Below are positions 15,341-24,603 of a DNA stretch of 64,000 nt, one piece after another. Each line of letters starts with the position of its first letter. The stretch's first letter is position 1. The stretch comes from Butyricimonas faecalis (GTDB taxonomy: Bacteria > Bacteroidota > Bacteroidia > Bacteroidales > Marinifilaceae): contig NZ_CP032819.1 of the NCBI RefSeq assembly GCF_003991565.1, positions 1,488,001 through 1,552,000 on the forward strand, in the 5' to 3' direction. The notes beneath the pieces were generated by a model. The model saw nothing but the letters and a program-made list of their open reading frames with translations, searched no databases and had not been told where the DNA came from. Both the position numbers and the translations under genes were made by a program.

Positions 15341-18238
15341 TCATTTTCGATTCATCACGTTCATGATCTGCGTACCCAAACCGACCCGGTAACCTTGTGA
15401 GATGAAAACCACGTCACCTTCCGCGTTCAACAAAACAACCAAAGGCAAATTTTCCGCGTTTTGCAGTTGCAAATCACGACTCAACTGCTGGTGCAGTTTC
15501 CCGCCTTGATCGGTTCCCCACATGATGACTGAAGGGAAAGGACGAAAATCGGCTTGATTGAATTTCTTCCGGTTCTCCGGATCACGGAACACAAAATACA
15601 GCGGTATTCCCAACCGGTCAAAATCATCCTTCATTCCACTCATATCGCGTAACAAATGATTCGTGGGCTCTTTATCGGCTTCCACCAAAGCGATAGCCGT
15701 GTACCCTTTCCCCGGAATATTTATATTCTCCGACTTCCCGGTTATTTCCGACACGTAAGATAAAGGTAAAGAGACTTTTCCCAGCACTTTCGTGTTCTCC
15801 TCGCAAGGCTGAATATACATATCCAAATCCGTCTGTCGGTCCGCCTCAATCTTGAAAGAGGTCAACGTTGCCATAACCGCCCCATCGCCGCGGCGGTTAC
15901 CGGTAGAAAGGATATAGTTCCCTTCTTCCAACTCCACCGGACGTGCAAATATCGTTTCGTAGGAGGCCCCCACGCCCATGTCCACGTCGGCATTACTTCC
16001 CAAATCAATTGTACGCACTCGTCCGTTCTCCATTTTCCCGATTGTAAAATTCAAGAAATATTTCGGATCTCTCACGGGTTTACCCGCGTAATGTAACATC
16101 AATTTACCCCTTGGAACAAATTTTTCAGTCGAGAAATCAGCCGTGTGCCAATCCCCCGCGATATAATATTCCGGCTTACCCGAAATAGGGCTCAAACGAG
16201 CGGGGATAAAATAGGTCCGGCAAACAGCCACAAAAAATATATCCCGAGACAGCGCATCGGTTATCCCTGCCCGTAAGACGCCAACGGGGGGAGTGGGTAC
16301 TTTCACCGGGTAAGCCGTCACCCGATATTCTCCTACCCTATGCATGATTCTCTCAACCAGATCGCTCGACTTCATTCCCTCGAGACTCTCGCTCCCGAAT
16401 GCCGCCTTGATCGGTTCCCGGTAAGCCGTGATCAATTCATTCTGTATTCTAGGGTTTAAAACATATTTTTGAAACATCTCGTTATCAATACCATCCCCCT
16501 GTTGTACCAGATGTGCCAGCCAAACGTCAGCCGGAGTATCCTGCAAATCTTTTTCCGTCACGACATCCAACAACCGCATGGCTAATTCCTTATCCGGAGC
16601 CTGCCGGAATAATTTTTCGATCTCCGAATCATTTCCACGTGCCATTTTCACGTATCGAGTAAAACGAGCTGTATCTATTTTCAATTCATCGGCAATTTCA
16701 CGCGCCCGCTTTGTCGTCATGAAGGTGGCAATATAGGCATTTCGCAAAGAGTCTTCGTGAACAAATCGACGATCATTCACGGCTCTTTCCTCAGCGGTTG
16801 TCAAAGCCTTGATATCTCTTTGTTCGGGAGGCACCAAGCTGAATTGCCCCGAAAAGGCGTCACCCGTCTTTTTATCCAAGGTAATCACAAGGGTATCCTG
16901 CCGGGAAACGGGGAATCGGGCAAACCCAAATTGTTCGCCTTTCGTGGCCCAAACTAACAAATCGCCTTGTGCCAGCGTCAAAACGGTTTCTCCCTGTTCG
17001 TCGGAGTAGAGAGTTACCACGGGATAAAATTCCCCATAGTTAAATATCTTGTATTCTACTTTTGCATGCTCAACGGGTTGTTTTTTTTCGTCCAGTATTT
17101 GCACGACCGTTTTCCTATTTCTCACTTCCCTCGCGTTTACTTCCAAATGGAGTATTCCCGTTTGCATTACTCTTTTCTGCCCCGAATCCGTGTAATGAGA
17201 AGTCACGTTCACGATCGTACTGTTATCTCCCACGGAAACAATCTCCTCACCCTCGCCACCATCCTTTCCCCAGATTTTAAAATTGCCGTTCTCGTAAAGG
17301 TATTTTTTCCCCCCGGCATATTTCCCGAACACCTCTGCTTCCACGTACAACGCACGTTGCACGGGCAGCGTGAACCACGCGATATTTAAACGGGGTTCCG
17401 GTTCGCAAGCCCCGAGGTATTTCCACTCCCCATCAATCCAAACTTCTATCCAAGCATGGTTGTCATCACAATGCGCCCAACGAGGCGTGTATATTTGACG
17501 TGCGGGGATACCCACGGCTCGCAAGGCTGCCAAGGTAAAGACGGATTCTTCACCGCATCTCCCGTAAGCCCGCTGTTTCGTGGCTAAAGGAGAGGAGGTC
17601 CGGGCATTCGTCGGTTTGTATATCACATGCTCATGGCACCAGTGGTTGACTTCCAAGGCCGCCTTTTCCATAGACCCACAAGCAGCCACCCGCTCCTTCA
17701 ATTCCTCGTAAAAAACGACCCGAGCCGAGTCCAGGTTCTCCTTTCCCCCTCTCACCGGAAGCACAAAATGCCGGAATATTTCTTCGGGTACAGCCTTTCC
17801 CCAAGGCATTTCTTCTTGAGCTCGAAAAGACAAACGTACATTTTTCAAGAAAAACTCTCCTCCCGAAAAAGAGATATCAATCAAAGGCGAATAAGCATAA
17901 AGAAACATCAATGCTTCCCGTTCCTTGACGGTCATAGAGGAATCAAATATGGCAAACAGATCCCCGGGAGTTTTTCCAAAGATTTCCTGTTTCTTCTGAA
18001 AATCCTCTTCTACCATCTTCCGATAAGTAGCATCGGTTATAAAATGCTTTTCCTCGCACGCGTATAGCAAGGATATGGTCAGTAGTAAAAAGATTTGTCC
18101 TGCACGAACAATAAGTTTTGCATTATTTTTTATTTCGTTACCATACCTCTCAAAACGATACACGATTGTATCCTGAGTATTATCCAGAAATTCAATAATG
18201 TCTATAAACTCGCCTCTAAGTTTATCAAAAAGCCCCAT
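15341..18238 (-). CDS. Transglutaminase-like protein with a fused SPFH N-terminal fragment, about 965 aa
   Basis: The first 48 residues (MGLFDKLRGEFIDIIEFLDN onward to LIVRAGQ) match the start of SPFH/YdjI-type proteins. The sequence then switches to IFLLLTISLLYAC, the core and lipobox of a lipoprotein signal that has lost its own start. The mature part holds a transglutaminase-like domain with the Cys in GRCGEES and the His in DDNHAWIEVW; a Glu in LGACEPE stands where Asp is usual. Beta-sandwich domains follow, and the C-terminus is a thioredoxin-like fold without CXXC (LPLVVLLNAEGDVVF). The start at 18238 is chosen because the -7 box lies at 18271-18278. The likely origin is a deletion joining two genes near 18094. 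Confidence 0.8.
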   Translation of the reverse strand: MGLFDKLRGEFIDIIEFLDNTQDTIVYRFERYGNEIKNNAKLIVRAGQIFLLLTISLLYACEEKHFITDATYRKMVEEDFQKKQEIFGKTPGDLFAIFDSSMTVKEREALMFLYAYSPLIDISFSGGEFFLKNVRLSFRAQEEMPWGKAVPEEIFRHFVLPVRGGKENLDSARVVFYEELKERVAACGSMEKAALEVNHWCHEHVIYKPTNARTSSPLATKQRAYGRCGEESVFTLAALRAVGIPARQIYTPRWAHCDDNHAWIEVWIDGEWKYLGACEPEPRLNIAWFTLPVQRALYVEAEVFGKYAGGKKYLYENGNFKIWGKDGGEGEEIVSVGDNSTIVNVTSHYTDSGQKRVMQTGILHLEVNAREVRNRKTVVQILDEKKQPVEHAKVEYKIFNYGEFYPVVTLYSDEQGETVLTLAQGDLLVWATKGEQFGFARFPVSRQDTLVITLDKKTGDAFSGQFSLVPPEQRDIKALTTAEERAVNDRRFVHEDSLRNAYIATFMTTKRAREIADELKIDTARFTRYVKMARGNDSEIEKLFRQAPDKELAMRLLDVVTEKDLQDTPADVWLAHLVQQGDGIDNEMFQKYVLNPRIQNELITAYREPIKAAFGSESLEGMKSSDLVERIMHRVGEYRVTAYPVKVPTPPVGVLRAGITDALSRDIFFVAVCRTYFIPARLSPISGKPEYYIAGDWHTADFSTEKFVPRGKLMLHYAGKPVRDPKYFLNFTIGKMENGRVRTIDLGSNADVDMGVGASYETIFARPVELEEGNYILSTGNRRGDGAVMATLTSFKIEADRQTDLDMYIQPCEENTKVLGKVSLPLSYVSEITGKSENINIPGKGYTAIALVEADKEPTNHLLRDMSGMKDDFDRLGIPLYFVFRDPENRKKFNQADFRPFPSVIMWGTDQGGKLHQQLSRDLQLQNAENLPLVVLLNAEGDVVFISQGYRVGLGTQIMNVMNRK

Positions 18239-18270
18239 ATATTTAATTTTAGCGTTATTATAAATCATCT

Positions 18271-18278
18271 CAAATATA
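18271..18278 (-). promoter_or_regulatory. -7 box of the SPFH-transglutaminase gene
   Basis: TATATTTG on the minus strand, 32 bases upstream of the ATG at 18238. It excludes the longer frame starting at 18292, which would lie upstream of the promoter. The promoter was presumably that of the SPFH gene. Confidence 0.6.
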
Positions 18279-18327
18279 TACTTTTTTACCATGCATTCCC
18301 CCGATATTAGTTCATAAAATATTTCAT

Positions 18328-18335
18328 TATTTTTG
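18328..18335 (+). promoter_or_regulatory. -7 box abutting the Crp/Fnr gene start
   Basis: TATTTTTG ends 4 bases before the ATG at 18340, so transcription from it would begin at or next to the start codon and give a leaderless or nearly leaderless mRNA. Confidence 0.45.
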
Positions 18336-18339
18336 CACC

Positions 18340-18918
18340 ATGGATACGAAGGAAGAAATCATTCGACAATTCGAGGCACAAACAGCCCCATTCAGCCCGG
18401 AAACCCACGAGCAACTAGCTAATATTCTCGTACGTTTCACTCTGGCTAAAGGAGATCTTTTTCTCCGGGAAGGCGAAATATGCAAGTATTACAGCATGGT
18501 CGCCCAAGGGATGATTCGTCTGTTTTACAATAAAAACGGACGGGATCTCACGGAACACTTCTCGTATGAAAAAGGGATTTTCGTTTCGCTGGAAAGCTAT
18601 TTCCGGCAAACCCCAAGTTATCTGATGATCGAAGCTCTCGAACCTTCTGTTATTTACTCTTTCCCGCATGATCCACTTCAAAACCTTATGAGGAGGAACC
18701 ACGAGGTGGAACACATGTACTGCAAAATGCTGGAAAATTCCTTAATCGAATCACAACAAAAGGCTGATGCCTGCCGTTTCGAGACTGCCCGGGAACGCTA
18801 TCACCGGCTGGCCACGGAACACCCGGAAGTGGTGAAACGGGCTCCCCTCATCCACATTGCCTCCCGGCTTGGCATGACCCCCGAAACATTAAGCCGAGTG
18901 CGAGCTGGTTTGCTTTAA
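18340..18918 (+). CDS. Crp/Fnr-family transcriptional regulator, 192 aa
   Basis: An N-terminal cyclic-nucleotide-binding-type beta barrel spans about residues 25-115 (KGDLFLREGEICKYYSMVAQGMIRLF). A long connecting helix follows, and then a helix-turn-helix near the C-terminus (APLIHIASRLGMTPETLSRVR). No Cys cluster for Fe-S binding is present. Residues for cAMP binding are not conserved, so the effector is unknown. The gene is divergent from the transglutaminase gene and converges on, with a 30-base overlap, the MATE gene; such pairs often link a regulator to an exporter. Confidence 0.88.
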   Translation: MDTKEEIIRQFEAQTAPFSPETHEQLANILVRFTLAKGDLFLREGEICKYYSMVAQGMIRLFYNKNGRDLTEHFSYEKGIFVSLESYFRQTPSYLMIEALEPSVIYSFPHDPLQNLMRRNHEVEHMYCKMLENSLIESQQKADACRFETARERYHRLATEHPEVVKRAPLIHIASRLGMTPETLSRVRAGLL

Positions 18919-20268
18919 CAATTTTTCCACCCGGGTAAACGCTTTACCTTCCCATTTTCGACTGTTCCATCGACGCACGAAAATGATCGCCCGGATATTC
19001 TCGTCCAACGTGAAAGCTACCCACATTCCGGCAAGCCCCCAACCGAAAAAGATTCCGAACACGTAACTTAATGCCGTAGCCACTCCCCACATGACAATCA
19101 ACCCCGTGACAAAAGGATAAGAGACATCCCCCACGGCATTCAACACGTTCACCGATAAGATATTGACCGCACGTCCCACTTCTAACACGACATCGATACA
19201 AAGAATTATTATTCCCATATAGACGATCTCCGGGTTGGAAGTCAACATGCCGAAAATAAATTTGCTGCAAGCCGCCGTGACAATCGCCACACAAATAGAA
19301 ACCACGATTGAAAGTCGCAGACAATATTTCTGCAACACAAAAGCTGCATCCGTACGTTCACCCCCAACCAAATGCCCGATCAAGATTGCTGCCCCCTGTC
19401 CGAGTGCCACTGAAAATACATACGAAAATAAGATAATGTTCATCGCGTAAGTACGTGCCGTCAAAGCTGCCGTACCCAACATGACCGTAAAATAAGTAAT
19501 CACCACTTGTGACAAGCTATACGACACCTGTTCTCCGGCAGCCGGAAGACCTATATGCAATAGATTTTTCAATTTATCCCACGGGAAGGGCTTCAGACAC
19601 GAAAAAGAAAAACGAGGAACGACTTTTCCAAACGTGATGTAGAATAACAATACCAATGCTACCATACGGCAGGAAGAAGTTGAAATTGCCGCTCCCACGA
19701 CACCCATTTGCGGCAACCCGAATTTACCAAAAATCAAGGCATAGTTTCCGATAATATTCAACACGTTCATCAACAGCGTCACCCGCATGGGATAGTACGC
19801 TTTGTCGTGACTTCGCAATACAGCAGACATGGTTAGCGCAATCGCTTGCAAGAAAGCAAAACCACCCACAATTTGCATGTAAGCCAACCCTTCGCTGATC
19901 AATTCCGGGGCCAAATCCATCATCTTCAACAAGGCTTCAGCACGAAAATACAGGAAAGCACTCGTGATACCCCCGATCAAGGTATTAAAAACCAATGATA
20001 CCCCTATTACCTGCCGCACATTTGCTTGTTGCGATGCCCCTAAATACTGGGAACACAACACGGAAGTTCCAACGGTAGACACCCCGAACACAAGAAATAC
20101 CAAGTTTAATAATTGATTTACCACCCCAACAGCCGCCACCGTATCATCCGAATAGTGACTCAGCATAAATGTATCCATTGCCCCCAGTAACATGATCAGC
20201 AACGTCTCCACGAATATCGGTCCGGTCAATTGCAATAGTTGTCTGCGTAACGTCTTTGTCGGTTTCAT
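18889..20268 (-). CDS. MATE-family multidrug/cation antiporter, 459 aa
   Basis: About twelve membrane segments in two homologous halves (LTGPIFVETLLIMLLGAMDTF at the start of one, GLPAAGEQVSYSLSQVVITYF at the start of the other) identify a NorM/DinF-type MATE exporter. It would expel drugs or metabolites in exchange for Na+ or H+ at the inner membrane. Its 3' end overlaps the 3' end of the Crp/Fnr gene by 30 bases. A TATTTTTG -7 box lies at 20290-20297 on the minus strand, 21 bases before the start. Confidence 0.9.
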   Translation of the reverse strand: MKPTKTLRRQLLQLTGPIFVETLLIMLLGAMDTFMLSHYSDDTVAAVGVVNQLLNLVFLVFGVSTVGTSVLCSQYLGASQQANVRQVIGVSLVFNTLIGGITSAFLYFRAEALLKMMDLAPELISEGLAYMQIVGGFAFLQAIALTMSAVLRSHDKAYYPMRVTLLMNVLNIIGNYALIFGKFGLPQMGVVGAAISTSSCRMVALVLLFYITFGKVVPRFSFSCLKPFPWDKLKNLLHIGLPAAGEQVSYSLSQVVITYFTVMLGTAALTARTYAMNIILFSYVFSVALGQGAAILIGHLVGGERTDAAFVLQKYCLRLSIVVSICVAIVTAACSKFIFGMLTSNPEIVYMGIIILCIDVVLEVGRAVNILSVNVLNAVGDVSYPFVTGLIVMWGVATALSYVFGIFFGWGLAGMWVAFTLDENIRAIIFVRRWNSRKWEGKAFTRVEKLLKQTSSHSA

Positions 20269-20289
20269 ATGCTTTCATAAAAAATCGTG

Positions 20290-20297
20290 CAAAAATA
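20290..20297 (-). promoter_or_regulatory. -7 box of the MATE gene
   Basis: TATTTTTG on the minus strand, 21 bases upstream of the MATE start codon at 20268. A -33 TTG at optimal spacing is not seen. Confidence 0.5.
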
Positions 20298-20342
20298 ATA
20301 CAGACAACTATTGAAAGACTTGATCTATATCAAAAAAATAAA

Positions 20343-20368
20343 AAAAGGCGTGCCGAAACACACCTTTT
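20343..20368 (-). terminator. UUCG-tetraloop terminator of the C25-like gene
   Basis: On the minus strand an 11-bp stem with two G-U pairs (AAAAGGTGTGT / GCACGCCTTTT) closes on TTCG and is followed by a long T-rich run. It lies 27 bases past the stop of the 20395-21879 gene. Confidence 0.85.
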
Positions 20369-20394
20369 ACATAGCCCCCTAAATAGGTATAATA

Positions 20395-21879
20395 CTATTT
20401 ATCTATATCCAACACAACCTCATATGTCATGTTAGGCTTGAATTCCGGATTATAAATAATCAAAAAGTTTTCATCTACAACAGCTTTCCAATCTTGTCCG
20501 GCAGCCAAACGAGGATTATTCAAACGTTCAGGAAAAAAGTAATTAAACGGTAAGTCCAACACATGTTCCTGTTTGAACTTATCCCCTTTCATACGTTCCA
20601 AACTAAAATTCTCTTTTGTTTTAATCGTGATAATACACTTTTTACCCTTTACCTTGGAGGTTACGGTAAAATCCGTCTCTTCTGGAATTTCTTGTAAACG
20701 TACGTTCCATTTCGGGTCACCGTAATAAGCCAGCACATCCCGATCATGCCAGAAACCAACTTGATCTGCCGTGGGTTGTCCCTTTATCGCTTCTGCCACT
20801 TTCTGTCCGGCAAGTTGGAATTCATTTCCATCAAAAGTAGGATAATTTTCTTTAATCAAAGAAGGATACCACTGATATTGTTGATACAAGAAATCCTGTT
20901 GATTCATGTAAATAGCCTCCGCCAATGAATAACGTCCCGGATTAGTCACCCAATATTTCAAACCACCCCAACCGTTACGTCCGTGCCAAGTGGTCACCAC
21001 GTAACCGACCATTACGGTGGCGTTACCACCATTCATCCAAGCAATAGCCATACTTTCTTTCGTGTTGTTCACGTTTCCAATCAAGCAGTTACCCACGGCA
21101 AAGTACACTTTCCGCTTTCCGCTTTCCGGCACATCCCAAGTTGCCTTTGTTTTATGATCGTTAAAATACAATTTCCCGTCTTTTGCCCGGATATCTCCCG
21201 TAGAATAACGAACCTGCAAATCTTTTTCCGTAGCATGCCAAGCAGTTACAACCAAATCCGGATCACACGCCGCATACAAATCAGAAAGTTTTTTTAACCG
21301 TCCATCTACTGATACCTTGTCGGTTTTTACCGCTTCCCCTTTTCCGGTTTTCTCTCCCCACAAGCCCAAAGTCTGATCATCAACCCACGCGTAACGATCA
21401 AACCATTTGGCACTCTTCAACTCAGTAATCGTAGCTACAGCATTTTTGATCACCAATGGCTCTGTGCTATTATTCACCATTTTCATTGCCCCACTCGCAT
21501 CATACCCGGTGATGATTCCCCAAAGAAAATCTGCAAAAATATCCTCATCGACCTCTCGACTCATTTTATTCAAGTCAATCACGTAATCCCGGTTCAAATT
21601 TTCCGGTTTTTCCACGATCGCCACGTAACGGGGTTTCACCCGTTGAAGATCGGCCAAATTTTCACGCGGTGCCTTTTCGTAAAAAAAGATTTCCGCACCA
21701 TGTTTCTCTTTTAACGCATTAACGACTTGCATCCAAGCAACATCCTGCTGCACATCCTTAGACGCCAACACTACATACTCGTTTCGGGCATTACCATGCG
21801 CTTTCTTTTTTTGCGCGCACAACGGTATCACCGAAATCATCAAACACAACAAAATTGATAATCGGTAAATCTGTTTCAT
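20395..21879 (-). CDS. Secreted protein resembling C25 (gingipain-like) cysteine peptidases, 494 aa
   Basis: A signal peptide covers residues 1-22 (MKQIYRLSILLCLMISVIPLCA). The following alpha/beta sequence (NEYVVLASKDVQQD, then VDEDIFADFLWGIITGYDA) resembles the core of clan CD peptidases. Candidate catalytic residues are a His in VVTAWHATEKDL and a Cys in VYFAVGNCLIGNV, in the His-then-Cys order of that clan. The usual His-Gly is His-Ala here. A C-terminal beta-sandwich (about 415-494) lacks the secretion-domain motifs of type IX cargo. The assignment is by pattern only; it could be an inactive relative. It has its own promoter (21923-21930) and a strong terminator. Confidence 0.55.
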   Translation of the reverse strand: MKQIYRLSILLCLMISVIPLCAQKKKAHGNARNEYVVLASKDVQQDVAWMQVVNALKEKHGAEIFFYEKAPRENLADLQRVKPRYVAIVEKPENLNRDYVIDLNKMSREVDEDIFADFLWGIITGYDASGAMKMVNNSTEPLVIKNAVATITELKSAKWFDRYAWVDDQTLGLWGEKTGKGEAVKTDKVSVDGRLKKLSDLYAACDPDLVVTAWHATEKDLQVRYSTGDIRAKDGKLYFNDHKTKATWDVPESGKRKVYFAVGNCLIGNVNNTKESMAIAWMNGGNATVMVGYVVTTWHGRNGWGGLKYWVTNPGRYSLAEAIYMNQQDFLYQQYQWYPSLIKENYPTFDGNEFQLAGQKVAEAIKGQPTADQVGFWHDRDVLAYYGDPKWNVRLQEIPEETDFTVTSKVKGKKCIITIKTKENFSLERMKGDKFKQEHVLDLPFNYFFPERLNNPRLAAGQDWKAVVDENFLIIYNPEFKPNMTYEVVLDIDK

Positions 21880-21905
21880 CTCGTAATAAATAATATATAA
21901 AACAC

Positions 21906-21930
21906 AAACTAAATTTAGTTTTCAAATATA
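21906..21930 (-). promoter_or_regulatory. -7 box plus perfect 16-bp palindrome
   Basis: TATATTTG (21930-21923, minus) is a consensus -7 box. The palindrome AAACTAAATTTAGTTT (21906-21921) begins one base after it, where transcription should start, as expected for an operator. The start codon is 27 bases further on. Confidence 0.5.
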
Positions 21931-22167
21931 AGCATCAATCAAATTTTATACTTCATGAAACAGGTTAAAATTACGTTAAAATCTATATTTGACTAAAATA
22001 TTTACCAAATTCACCTTCAATTTTGAATGACACTCCTACACGTGTATTCATTCTCACATGGTATATTAAATTGGGCTTAATACCAAATTATTTTCCCACG
22101 ACGACCTTTTCTAATTTTTCACAAACCATTGTGTGGTTTGAAGTTATATCAAACTTACGTTAAATTA

Positions 22168-22209
22168 TAAAGCAGGTGCGCTAAAATAATTTTCAACGCA
22201 CCTACTTTT
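22168..22209 (-). terminator. Terminator of the GldA/FG-like ABC operon
   Basis: A 12-bp stem with one imperfect pair (AAAGCAGGTGCG / CGCACCTACTTT) and a 16-base loop, followed on the minus strand by a T/A-rich run. It lies 67 bases past the last permease. Confidence 0.6.
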
Positions 22210-22275
22210 GCTTTACACAGGGGAAAACCTGCATTATTGTATAGAAATTGAAACACACTACGATAAAATTCTAAT

Positions 22276-24597
22276 TTAACGTCCTTTTCTTCGAACCCAA
22301 ATTAAAATAGCGAATAAAATTAAACCCAGTGGAAATATTCCCAGTGAAACAATTTTTGTTACAAGCATCCCACCTTTGGAAATATAAACTTTATTATCCG
22401 GAAGAGGCGGACGACGAACATCAATAGGTACTTCGTCATCCGACATCCAAAAGAAAGAAGAGGTTATCAAAGAGTAATTTGAAGCCCGAACCTTTTTACG
22501 AGAAATACTGATTTCACCATTACTCAAACAATCCGCATCTCCCAAGATAATAATTTTCTGTTCCTTGTCACCTACGTTGCGAGAAAGTGCAACCATCGTC
22601 GGTACTTTGTTCAATTCGACCTCTCCTACAGCAGGATTCAACCGAACGGTATCATCCACAAAATCGATTGTCTCAATCTCGTTCCAAACCTTTTTTAAAG
22701 AATCTGTCGTTAACAATACAGTCGTCTTAAATCCTTTGTTTTCGACCTCAGGCAAATCCAATCCTACCACCGAAGGCATGGTTCCCACATACCCGTATTT
22801 ACGCATTTCATTCAACTGGTACATAAGTTCTGCCCCTTCCTTGGTCACCTTAGAAATAATAAAATCGGCCTGGAAATTCTCACTTGGACTCACCAGTCGC
22901 CCCGGCATAAAACGAACTCCAAATTGTTCTACAAGCGGATTCATGTACTCTTGGCGTTTAGCTTCTCCAGCTATTAAAAGATTTCCACCTCTTGCAATGT
23001 AAGCATCCAAGTTTTTCCGATGTAATTCCGGTAATTGCTCCCTTACATCCGCAATAACCAAAATACTGATATCCTCGGGAACAGGTTTATCCAAGGTCAC
23101 TTGTCTAAAATCAAATCCCTGGTTTATTAAAGAATAACGGAACACTTTATCTTGAGCGAAACGATTGTAATCACGATCTCCCTGCTTAATACAGTCTCGT
23201 TCCCCGTGTCCTCCAACAAATCCCACTTGAGGCAGATCCATCACAAGACGCTTGAAAGCAGCGCTAATTTCCGTTTCAAATGGATGTACATACATATCAT
23301 CATAAATTCGCAAAAAAGTCTTCCGCCCATTCTCTCGCTCAAGTACCCGTACAAAACGATAATTTTCCCCGGATAAATCCTCCAATTGGGTCACTTGATT
23401 CACATCAAGATAAATTGAAGAATCAACTCCGTAATTTTGAGCAATTTTCACCATCCTTTCCCGATCATTCAAGGTGGGATAACGCTTATCTAAGGCCTCC
23501 TCGTTATTCCCTTTGGCATAATAACGGACATACTTCATCTTGATATCCGGTTTAAATCGGACATATTGCTCGAAACGTTTGATATCATTCAATTCGCTCT
23601 TCGGGAACCCATACCACAAATATCGATCTTCATCCAGAATATTAGCGTAAGTAGTAATTGTCATTCCTCCTTCCATTTTGGACACTATTTCTTGACTATT
23701 CGGTGTCAACGTGTTAACCTTAGTTCTAGTCGCATCATAAAAAAACATTAACGAGGGACGTGAACTGAAATAACCAATTAACACGGCAATGAATATCGCC
23801 GAAAAATACCAAGAAGCACTAACAAGCAATTTTCTCTTTTCACGAATCACGGTTAGTCTGATAATAGTAAACGTCAAAAATAAAACAATAACTACTAAGA
23901 AATAAATAACCTCTTCACTACACAATAGTCCATTGATAAATTCTCCAGAACGTCCTCTAATTGACAACCAGTAAGTGATGTCCCGTACCAAAGCAATGTC
24001 CTGCCACATTCCCCCGATATAATTCAACACGGCAAAAATTGCAAAAGTTCCCATCGCAGCAACAACTTGATAAGAAGTCAAAGAAGACATGAAAAGACCT
24101 ATCGCACCGTACGCCCCGATCAACAAATAGAGCCCCAGCAAACCGATCAATACCGCAGGTAAATCGAATTTATGAACAAAACAAACACCATAAATGACGA
24201 ATAAAGCAAGTACGCCTATCATGACAAGCGCGTATGTCATAATTGCAATGTATTTTCCAACAACAATCTGAAAATTCGTTACCGGAGAAGAGTAAAGTAA
24301 CTTTATGGAACCACTACTCAATTCTCGGCTCATGATACCCATGGTCAACAAGGGTATATACAAGTACAAATAGCTCTGCATCACGATAAATATTCCATTA
24401 TTCCAAGGATTGGCAAAAGTTCCCAAGGTTACATTCCGAACTGATCGTCCCAGCTCTTGGGCAACCACGTAGCCATTAAATACATCCACAAAAGCCATAC
24501 ATGCTTGGAAGGTAAAAATAATCAAAATGAACCAAGCTATGGGGGAGTAAAACATCGTTTGCAACTCCGTCAAGGCAATTCTTTTTATCGCTTTCAT
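22276..24597 (-). CDS. GldF-GldG-type fused ABC permease (copy 3), 773 aa
   Basis: The N-terminal 245 residues form an ABC-2 type permease of about six helices (SPIAWFILIIFTFQ..., LLTMGIMSRELSSGSIKLLY, LTSYQVVAAMGTFAI), equivalent to GldF. After a seventh helix and the RTKVNTLTPNSQEIV segment comes a large periplasmic GldG-like domain (GFVGGHGERD, ISILVIADVREQLP, GGNLLIAGEAKRQ, IIILGDADCLSNGE). A final membrane helix and a basic tail end the protein. In gliding Bacteroidota GldA/F/G form an ABC complex needed for motility, but relatives occur in non-gliding gut species. It lies 6 bases after its ATPase and is paralogous to the copies at 25560 and 27865. Confidence 0.85.
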   Translation of the reverse strand: MKAIKRIALTELQTMFYSPIAWFILIIFTFQACMAFVDVFNGYVVAQELGRSVRNVTLGTFANPWNNGIFIVMQSYLYLYIPLLTMGIMSRELSSGSIKLLYSSPVTNFQIVVGKYIAIMTYALVMIGVLALFVIYGVCFVHKFDLPAVLIGLLGLYLLIGAYGAIGLFMSSLTSYQVVAAMGTFAIFAVLNYIGGMWQDIALVRDITYWLSIRGRSGEFINGLLCSEEVIYFLVVIVLFLTFTIIRLTVIREKRKLLVSASWYFSAIFIAVLIGYFSSRPSLMFFYDATRTKVNTLTPNSQEIVSKMEGGMTITTYANILDEDRYLWYGFPKSELNDIKRFEQYVRFKPDIKMKYVRYYAKGNNEEALDKRYPTLNDRERMVKIAQNYGVDSSIYLDVNQVTQLEDLSGENYRFVRVLERENGRKTFLRIYDDMYVHPFETEISAAFKRLVMDLPQVGFVGGHGERDCIKQGDRDYNRFAQDKVFRYSLINQGFDFRQVTLDKPVPEDISILVIADVREQLPELHRKNLDAYIARGGNLLIAGEAKRQEYMNPLVEQFGVRFMPGRLVSPSENFQADFIISKVTKEGAELMYQLNEMRKYGYVGTMPSVVGLDLPEVENKGFKTTVLLTTDSLKKVWNEIETIDFVDDTVRLNPAVGEVELNKVPTMVALSRNVGDKEQKIIILGDADCLSNGEISISRKKVRASNYSLITSSFFWMSDDEVPIDVRRPPLPDNKVYISKGGMLVTKIVSLGIFPLGLILFAILIWVRRKGR

Positions 24598-24603
24598 ATT
24601 TTT

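Larger units (their letters stand above)
21880..22275. other. Non-coding gap holding a promoter, a palindrome and two hairpins
   Basis: No gene is seen in these 396 bases. They hold the promoter and palindrome of the C25-like gene (21906-21930), a small hairpin at 22122-22140 (CAAACCA / TGGTTTG) and the ABC-operon terminator at 22168-22209. Confidence 0.6.

Noticed and set aside
16757..17389. Several plus-strand frames inside the transglutaminase-like gene
   Set aside because: Antisense shadows of a long gene with clear domains; no start signals or family features.
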